A stretch of 18,164 nt of DNA. Origin: JACPNA01 sp964429715 (lineage in GTDB: Archaea; Nanobdellota; Nanobdellia; Woesearchaeales; GW2011-AR9). The stretch is taken from NCBI GenBank assembly GCA_964429715.1, contig CAYSCV010000020.1, positions 1 through 18,164 on the forward strand, given 5' to 3'. The notes beneath the pieces were generated by a model. The model saw nothing but the letters and a program-made list of their open reading frames with translations, did not search any database and was not told the origin of the DNA. The position numbers were made by a program, and so were the translations under genes. Positions within the stretch are counted from its first letter, which is position 1. Each line of letters begins with the position of its first letter. This document shows, one piece after another, positions 13,937-18,164 of the stretch.

Positions 13937-14377
13937 ATGGTTACCTATAAACGAAAAAAAGTAAGCAAGTATCGGGGAAGCAGTAATCACGGGGGAGGTA
14001 TGCGTAAGAAGCGCAGAGGAGCAGGAAGCCGAGGAGGACGTGGGAATGCAGGAACTGGTAAGCGAGCAGGGCAGAAGAAAGCAGGATTAAAAAATTTTAA
14101 GTTAGGTAGTGTTGGATTCAGACCACGAAGAGAGGTTAAAGTAGTAAGCACGATCAATGTTGGGGATCTTAGCGTTGCAAAATTGAATGCTTGGGTTGCG
14201 GAAGGGAAGGCAACAAAAGAAGGAGCAGGATTTGCAGTGGATTTAGGGCAGTTAGGTTATACCAAATTATTAGGGGCCGGAGATGTTACGGCGAAGTTAC
14301 TGATTACAATTCCTTCGTGCAGTGCAGGTGTACAGGAAAAAATCAAAGCAAAAGGAGGACAGGTGCAGGTTTCGTAA
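13937..14377 (+). CDS. rpl15: 50S ribosomal protein uL15
   Basis: uL15 is a late-assembly large-subunit protein with a glycine/arginine-rich N terminus that threads into 23S rRNA. This is seen here as KYRGSSNHGGGMRKKRRGAGSRGGRGNAG. The globular part (INVGDLSVAKLNAWV, DLGQLGYTKLLGAGDVTAKLLI) is family-typical. The 146-aa length is normal. GGTGA (13926-13930) is a clear ribosome binding site 6 nt before the ATG. secY follows after 30 nt. Confidence 0.95.
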   Translation: MVTYKRKKVSKYRGSSNHGGGMRKKRRGAGSRGGRGNAGTGKRAGQKKAGLKNFKLGSVGFRPRREVKVVSTINVGDLSVAKLNAWVAEGKATKEGAGFAVDLGQLGYTKLLGAGDVTAKLLITIPSCSAGVQEKIKAKGGQVQVS

Positions 14378-14407
14378 GTGAAACAGGCAGCTGTTAGGAT
14401 TTAAACG

Positions 14408-15796
14408 ATGTCATTTTTGGATAGTGTTGTCGCAGTATTTCCAGAAGTGAGAGCGCCGGCACAAAAGCATTTACCTTTTAAAGAAAAATTAAAGTGGTCG
14501 TTAATCGTTCTCGTGTTATTTTTTGTGATGGGGCATATTCCTTTGTATGGTTTAGGGGAGAATGCGTTACAACAGTTTGAATTTTTATCAATTATTCTAG
14601 GAGCGTCGTTTGGGTCCATTATTAGTTTAGGAATTGGGCCACTGGTTACGGCGTCAATTGTGTTGCAGTTGTTGAATGGAACAGGGATATTAAAATTTGA
14701 TCTGACTTCACATGAAGGGAAGAAAAAATTTCAAGGATTACAGAAGTTGTTAGGTTTATTTTTTGTGATTTTTGAAGCGGGTGTATATGTATTTATGGGA
14801 GGGTTAGCACCGAATCCGGCGCTTGCAGGTACGCCGGCGTTTTTACAGTTTCAATTATTATTGATTTTCCAGTTATTTTTAGGCGGTGTGTTGATTATGT
14901 TTATGGATGAAGTGATTTCTAAGTGGGGGTTTGGTTCTGGAATTAGTTTATTTATTGCAGCAGGAGTGGCACAGGAGATTTTTATTCGAACGTTTAATTT
15001 TTTACCTTCACCAACAAATCCAGATATTGCGGCAGGAGCGATTCCAGCGTTATTTCAGTCGCTTTCAGTGGGAGATGTGACAACCGCAGCATTAATGTTT
15101 GCGGCAGTGGTGTCAACGCTTGTGGTGTTTGCGGTATGTGTATTTGGGCAGGCGATGAAAGTTGAGATTCCGTTATCGTTTGGGAAAGTGCGAGGGTATA
15201 GCATGCGTTGGCCGTTGAATTTCTTTTATACTTCAAACATTCCAGTTATTTTAGTTGCGGCGTTAATTGCAAATATTCAGTTGTTTGCACGGTTGTTAGA
15301 GAAGTGGGGGCATCCGTTACTCGGAACGTTTTCAGGGAGCACGCCGGCAAGCGGGTTAGTGTATTGGATAAATGCACCTAATTTAGTACAGAGTATTATC
15401 CAAGGTAGTTTTACGTGGTCGCAGTTAGGGCAAGCAGTGTTCTTTACTTCATTTATGGTGGGGGGAGCGGTATTATTTAGTGTGTTTTGGATTCAGACGT
15501 CAGGGATGGATGCGGCTTCACAGGCAAAGCAGATTTTAAATTCAGGGTTACAGATTCCGGGATTTCGACGAGATGAGCGAGTACTTGAAAAGATTCTAGA
15601 ACGATATATTTGGCCACTTACTATCGTTGGCGGGGCGTCGATTGGGTTACTTGCGTCACTTGCGGATTTAACGGGGGCGTTATCTCGAGGTACGGGGATT
15701 TTACTTGCGGTGATGATTGTGTATAAGTTATATGAGGAGATTGCAAAGCAGCATATGATGGATATGAATCCAGCGGTGAAGAAGTTTATGGAGTAG
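14408..15796 (+). CDS. secY: Protein translocase subunit SecY
   Basis: SecY is the channel of the Sec translocon in the cytoplasmic membrane, working with SecE and SecBeta to export or insert proteins. At 462 aa with about ten hydrophobic segments it matches archaeal Sec61-alpha/SecY. TM1 lies near residues 30-48 (WSLIVLVLFFVMGHIPLYG). The plug/TM2 region contains IISLGIGPLVTASIVLQLL. The cytosolic loop before TM9 holds GFRRDE (G385-F386-R387), a ribosome/partner contact. A final TM ends in LYEEIAKQHMMDMNPAVKKFM. It closes the superoperon, as in most archaea. Confidence 0.97.
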   Translation: MSFLDSVVAVFPEVRAPAQKHLPFKEKLKWSLIVLVLFFVMGHIPLYGLGENALQQFEFLSIILGASFGSIISLGIGPLVTASIVLQLLNGTGILKFDLTSHEGKKKFQGLQKLLGLFFVIFEAGVYVFMGGLAPNPALAGTPAFLQFQLLLIFQLFLGGVLIMFMDEVISKWGFGSGISLFIAAGVAQEIFIRTFNFLPSPTNPDIAAGAIPALFQSLSVGDVTTAALMFAAVVSTLVVFAVCVFGQAMKVEIPLSFGKVRGYSMRWPLNFFYTSNIPVILVAALIANIQLFARLLEKWGHPLLGTFSGSTPASGLVYWINAPNLVQSIIQGSFTWSQLGQAVFFTSFMVGGAVLFSVFWIQTSGMDAASQAKQILNSGLQIPGFRRDERVLEKILERYIWPLTIVGGASIGLLASLADLTGALSRGTGILLAVMIVYKLYEEIAKQHMMDMNPAVKKFME

Positions 15797-15836
15797 GATT
15801 AGAAATTTAGTTATCTATTTTTCATACTGGAAATCT

Positions 15837-15882
15837 TTAGAGAAGTTTGCATAATCCATATTTTCTTGGCAAACTTCTCTAA
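15837..15882 (+). repeat. Perfect 14-bp hairpin after secY
   Basis: TTAGAGAAGTTTGC (15837-15850) pairs exactly with GCAAACTTCTCTAA (15869-15882) around an 18-nt loop, ~40 nt after the secY stop. A T5 run precedes it (15818-15822). It probably marks the 3' end of the secY mRNA, but related arms nearby (15881-15894, 15957-15971) suggest alternative pairings. Confidence 0.65.
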
Positions 15883-15971
15883 GAGACTTTGCAATGGCGC
15901 AATTTTAAGCTTATCTGTGCACCTGTCGGTGCAGACTAAATATTACAAATTTCTTTTTGCAAAGTTCTCTT
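15881..15971 (+). repeat. Second stem enclosing a small hairpin, 3' of secY
   Basis: AAGAGACTTTGCAA (15881-15894) pairs with TTGCAAAGTTCTCTT (15957-15971) apart from one bulged base. Inside lies a 6-bp hairpin TGCACC / GGTGCA (15918-15923 / 15928-15933) with loop TGTC. Together with the upstream hairpin, this fills the 202-nt gap between secY and the next gene with candidate structured RNA. Confidence 0.5.
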
Positions 15972-15978
15972 TATATGT
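15969..15978 (+). promoter_or_regulatory. TATA box of the DUF5678-like gene
   Basis: CTTTATATGT centred ~25 nt before ATG 15999 suggests transcription starts at or next to the start codon, i.e. a leaderless mRNA. It overlaps the last bases of the right arm 15957-15971. Confidence 0.45.
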
Positions 15979-15998
15979 TTGTTTGATTTTTTAGGTCT

Positions 15999-16319
15999 AT
16001 GGCTGATTTACAAGTTGTTGGTTCTTTAGATTTGGGGTTGCGAGAGTTTTATTTGAGTCATGGGGGGCTTGCTTTGCAGCCTTCGCGCAGGGGCGATACT
16101 ACTTTTCTTTTTGTGGATAATTTGATTGATGGAAAATTTAAAGAGTATCGAGGGAGTTTTGTTGCGTATCAGAATGGAGTTTTTTGCGGTCAGAGTGGGG
16201 ATGGACAAGAGTTGTATGGTTGTTTGGGCAGATATTATGGTATTTCTAGTTTAGCGGTATTTCGGGTGCCTGCGTGTTCTGAGAAAGTGAAAGATTTTTC
16301 TGCAGTATTTGGGAAGTGA
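15999..16319 (+). CDS. Small DUF5678-like protein
   Basis: This is a 106-aa protein of unknown function. Residues ~46-92 read KFKEYRGSFVAYQNGVFCGQ, a short helix region, then LAVFRVP. This matches the pattern of DUF5678 proteins, in which a K-Y-x-G-x-[WF]-V-A opening is followed by a G-x-V-x-x-x-G strand and a closing [IV]-F-R-V-P. The assignment is from memory of the family pattern. Residues 1-45 are not recognised. A TATA box 25 nt upstream suggests leaderless translation, and no ribosome binding site is visible. The gene is separated from secY by a structured 202-nt gap and converges with the next gene. It may be unrelated to translation. Confidence 0.7.
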   Translation: MADLQVVGSLDLGLREFYLSHGGLALQPSRRGDTTFLFVDNLIDGKFKEYRGSFVAYQNGVFCGQSGDGQELYGCLGRYYGISSLAVFRVPACSEKVKDFSAVFGK

Positions 16320-16369
16320 GTGCATTTAACCAGGTATCACTTTTAGAATTTGGTCTATTGTTCAAAATT

Positions 16370-16376
16370 AAAAAAA
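16370..16376 (-). terminator. Oligo-T terminator of the minus-strand gene
   Basis: On the minus strand a T7 run directly follows the arm at 16388-16379. That arm pairs perfectly over 10 nt (CTCAAAGAGC / GCTCTTTGAG) with 16453-16462 inside the gene end. The oligo-T alone would suffice in archaea; the stem may help. It sits 16 nt past the TAG. Confidence 0.45.
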
Positions 16377-16391
16377 TCCTCAAAGAGCAGC

Positions 16392-17204
16392 CTACATTTG
16401 CATAGCATCAGTAGGGGTGGTGCCATACATTCCTGGAGAGGTTTTGTGCAGGGCTCTTTGAGTAGGATTTGTAATGTATTGTATTGTAGGTTCGGCGTGG
16501 GGGTGAGCATATTGTTTGTAGATTCCCACGATATTATGTTCTTGGTTGATGAAAGGGCCAGTATGGTTAGGGTTGTGTTCGAAATAAAATTCGCGAGTGA
16601 GGCCGTCTTTGCCAAATTCGGCTAGTTTACCCATGCCTAAAGGACCATAAGGTGTTTTTTTGATGACGATGGTGCGAACGCCTTGGTCTTGCGGGTGATT
16701 GAGGGCGTAGGCGGTGAGAACGGCGTTGGCAGTTTTTGTGCCGACGTCATAAATAGTGGAACTGCCATCTGGAGATACAAAATCTCCAGGAAGGCAGCGT
16801 TGCAAAATGTGATCTAAGTCTTCAGTGCAGTGGTTGCTTAGTTCACCTTTGATGCGGGTGAGTTTAGCATCGGTTGTGTTGTATAAATAGGCAACATCAG
16901 GGTCTTTTTTGTGCGAGGTGTTATTTGCCTGTATTGTTTGAAAGAATTGTTCTATTGAGGGGGCGGGGGTTGTTTCTCGTATGGCGCTGCCACGAACAAT
17001 TCTTTTGGAGGCTTTTTCTAAAATTTCTGGGCCATCGTAAATCAAGTAGAGGCCTTTATAGTAGGGGTTTTCACCTAGCTCTAAATTGGTATTATCTTTG
17101 TCGAGAATTTGGCCGTTTTGGAAGTGAGGGAGGGATTGATGAAGGTTTTGAACGTGATAGTGCATGAGTACTTCGAAGATATTATCATGGTTGACTTCAG
17201 GCAT
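16392..17204 (-). CDS. Unrecognised 270-aa protein, possibly a divergent DAC (DisA_N)-like domain
   Basis: I do not recognise this protein with certainty. It is soluble, with no signal peptide or membrane segment, and is rich in His, Asn and Thr. Its order of motifs recalls the diadenylate cyclase (DAC) domain. A G-L-Y-L-I-Y-D-G-P-E-x-L-x-K-x-S segment lies at 51-67. D103-V-A105 stands where DAC has D-G-A. G155-T-K-T-A is in the place of G-T-R-H-R-A. A strand TIVIKKTPYGPLG (178-190) and FGKDG (197-201) follow. If this is right, the catalytic DGA and RHR motifs are altered, so it may bind nucleotide without synthesis. A TATA box 26 nt upstream implies a leaderless mRNA. Its G+C content is higher (about 55% in 16671-16760) than that of the ribosomal genes. 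Confidence 0.75.
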   Translation of the reverse strand: MPEVNHDNIFEVLMHYHVQNLHQSLPHFQNGQILDKDNTNLELGENPYYKGLYLIYDGPEILEKASKRIVRGSAIRETTPAPSIEQFFQTIQANNTSHKKDPDVAYLYNTTDAKLTRIKGELSNHCTEDLDHILQRCLPGDFVSPDGSSTIYDVGTKTANAVLTAYALNHPQDQGVRTIVIKKTPYGPLGMGKLAEFGKDGLTREFYFEHNPNHTGPFINQEHNIVGIYKQYAHPHAEPTIQYITNPTQRALHKTSPGMYGTTPTDAMQM

Positions 17205-17225
17205 AGGGTTTTTGAAGGTGATGTT

Positions 17226-17235
17226 CTATTTATAT
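17226..17235 (-). promoter_or_regulatory. TATA box of the minus-strand gene
   Basis: Read on the minus strand this is ATATAAATAG, a good archaeal TATA box. It lies ~26 nt before the ATG at 17204, so transcription should begin at or near the start codon. Confidence 0.55.
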
Positions 17236-17263
17236 GTTTTGAAGATATATTTTTTATTTAATT

Positions 17264-17272
17264 GTATAAAAT
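17264..17272 (+). promoter_or_regulatory. Possible TATA box for the Lrp-like gene
   Basis: GTATAAAAT in the 129-nt divergent gap would start transcription near 17292-17297, leaving a ~40-nt leader. That leader contains the short ORF MAQRGFLR. TTTATTAATT at 17281 is an alternative. Confidence 0.4.
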
Positions 17273-17310
17273 TAGAAAGATTTATTAATTAATTCAAATT
17301 GGTTGGTTAT

Positions 17311-17337
17311 ATGGCACAAAGGGGTTTTTTGAGATGA
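17311..17337 (+). CDS. Possible 8-codon upstream ORF overlapping the Lrp start
   Basis: ATG at 17311 opens a frame reading MAQRGFLR and stops at TGA 17335-17337. That stop overlaps the ATG of the next gene in the arrangement ATGA. The overlap would allow translation coupling or regulation, but a short ORF like this can occur by chance. Confidence 0.2.
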   Translation: MAQRGFLR

Positions 17338-18164
17338 AAACGGCAGATAGAGAATTAGTGTATTTATATGTAGAAAATGCGCGGTTTAAGATCAATGAAG
17401 TGGCGGGTTTATTACAGAAGAGTTCACAGCGATTGAAGTATTCTTTAGGTGTGTTAGAAGAGAGTGGAACGGTATTCAATGCAAATGTTATCGTTGATTA
17501 TTCGTATTTTGGGGTGTTATTATTTCGTGTTTATTTTAAAGGCGGTTACATCCGAGAGCAGGATAAAGTGCAGATTATTAAGACGTTAAAGGAGAATCCG
17601 TATGTGATGGCAATGTATGAATTGAGCGGGGAGTTTGATTTTGCACTTGAAATAGGGGCGCCGAATGCGTCGCGTTTTAATAAAGAGTTGAAAAATATTG
17701 CGCAAGTGATTCCGACGTTAAATACATATAAAGTATTGTTAAATGTGGTTACGCATGTGTATCCTCGACGGTATTTATTGCCGGAAGGGTCTAAGGTGTT
17801 ATTAAGTGAGCAGGAGAGGATTGTGGGTGGGGATAGGGCGGTTACGCAATTTAGCGAGCAAGAAATGAAGGTTATTGGGGCAATAGTTAGGCAGCCAATG
17901 GCGCGATTGAAGACGTTAGCGTTGGCAACGGATATGAATATTCGTACGGTGAAGCATATTTTTATAGATTTACAGAAGAAACGGGTGATCAAAGGGTTTA
18001 AAGCGTTATTGAATACGCATGGTCTTGGTATTGAGAAGTTTAGAGTATTTTTACGTCTGCATAATCTGAGCAAAGAGAGGGAAGAGGAATTGCTTCGTTA
18101 TTTGTTGCAGACGAAAGAAGTGGTGCAGATGAATAAAACGGTTGGTGATTGGGATATGGAGATT
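17334..18164 (+). CDS. Tandem Lrp/AsnC-type transcriptional regulator (3' end outside window)
   Basis: 277 codons are visible and remain open to the window end. The protein repeats a module twice. A winged helix-turn-helix lies at about residues 3-50 (FKINEVAGLLQKSSQRLKYSL), followed by an RAM-like effector domain with the strand pattern FGVLLFRVYFK and SGEFDFALEI (98-107). A second helix-turn-helix lies at ~172-220 (RLKTLALATDMNIRTVKHIF), followed by a second RAM start with FRVFLRLHNL and VGDWDMEI (270-277). Such double-module Lrp-like proteins are frequent in DPANN archaea (from memory). Its targets are unknown; it is divergently arranged with the minus-strand gene, so shared control is possible. 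ATG 17334 was chosen because the upstream ATG is out of frame. Confidence 0.85.
   Translation, partial: MKTADRELVYLYVENARFKINEVAGLLQKSSQRLKYSLGVLEESGTVFNANVIVDYSYFGVLLFRVYFKGGYIREQDKVQIIKTLKENPYVMAMYELSGEFDFALEIGAPNASRFNKELKNIAQVIPTLNTYKVLLNVVTHVYPRRYLLPEGSKVLLSEQERIVGGDRAVTQFSEQEMKVIGAIVRQPMARLKTLALATDMNIRTVKHIFIDLQKKRVIKGFKALLNTHGLGIEKFRVFLRLHNLSKEREEELLRYLLQTKEVVQMNKTVGDWDMEI

Noticed and set aside
16874..17167. 97-aa + strand frame opposite the minus-strand gene
   Set aside because: It lies antisense to a longer frame that has a good TATA box and terminator, and its Arg/Cys/Phe-rich sequence looks like a shadow.
17546..18073. 175-aa minus-strand frame opposite the Lrp-like gene
   Set aside because: The plus strand clearly encodes two Lrp-type modules; the antisense frame is Cys/Asn/Phe-rich without recognisable motifs.
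1..18164. Search for CRISPR arrays, tRNAs, insertion sequences or a new defence-like system
   Set aside because: No regularly spaced repeats, cloverleaf-like sequence or transposase motifs are visible. The window is mainly a conserved housekeeping cluster.

Overview
The window carries one archaeal ribosomal-protein (S10-spc type) superoperon, essentially complete from uL3 to SecY and all on the + strand. A short flank lies on each side. The gene content is archaeal: eS4, eL32, eL19, aIF1 and the RNase P subunit Rnp1/Rpp29 sit inside the cluster, uS14 is the short zinc form, and promoters are TATA-box type. The window is AT-rich (spacers are nearly all A/T). Several ribosomal proteins have lineage-specific Lys/Ala/Glu-rich tails. 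A DPANN-type archaeon (Woesearchaeota/Pacearchaeota-like) is my best guess; this is inference from style, not from a search.

Layout: 1-266 is the C-terminal part of a PrxQ/Bcp-type peroxiredoxin. 267-640 is a gap with an oligo-T terminator, a strong TATA box, and about 285 nt of leader whose composition resembles coding or structured RNA rather than spacer. 641-13173 runs uL3, uL4, uL23, uL2, uS19, uL22, uS3, uL29, aIF1, Rnp1, uS17, uL14, uL24, eS4, uL5, uS14, uS8, uL6, eL32, eL19, uL18, uS5. A 186-nt gap with three inverted repeats and a probable internal promoter follows. Then come uL30, uL15 and secY (13360-15796). After secY is a 202-nt gap with four mutually complementary arms. Downstream lie a small DUF5678-like gene (+), an unrecognised 270-aa gene (-) that may be a very divergent diadenylate-cyclase-like domain, and a tandem Lrp/AsnC-type regulator (+) cut off by the window end.

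The genes work together in making the ribosome (both subunits), choosing start codons (aIF1), maturing tRNA (Rnp1) and inserting membrane proteins (SecY).

The most striking observation is an in-frame TAA (3294-3296) in the middle of the essential uL2 gene. Homology continues in the same frame on both sides of it, while TAA is the ordinary stop of most genes here. Other notable points are a hairpin that would cover the ribosome binding site of rnp1, the alternating-arm structure after secY, the inverted-repeat cluster before uL30, and the long uL3 leader.
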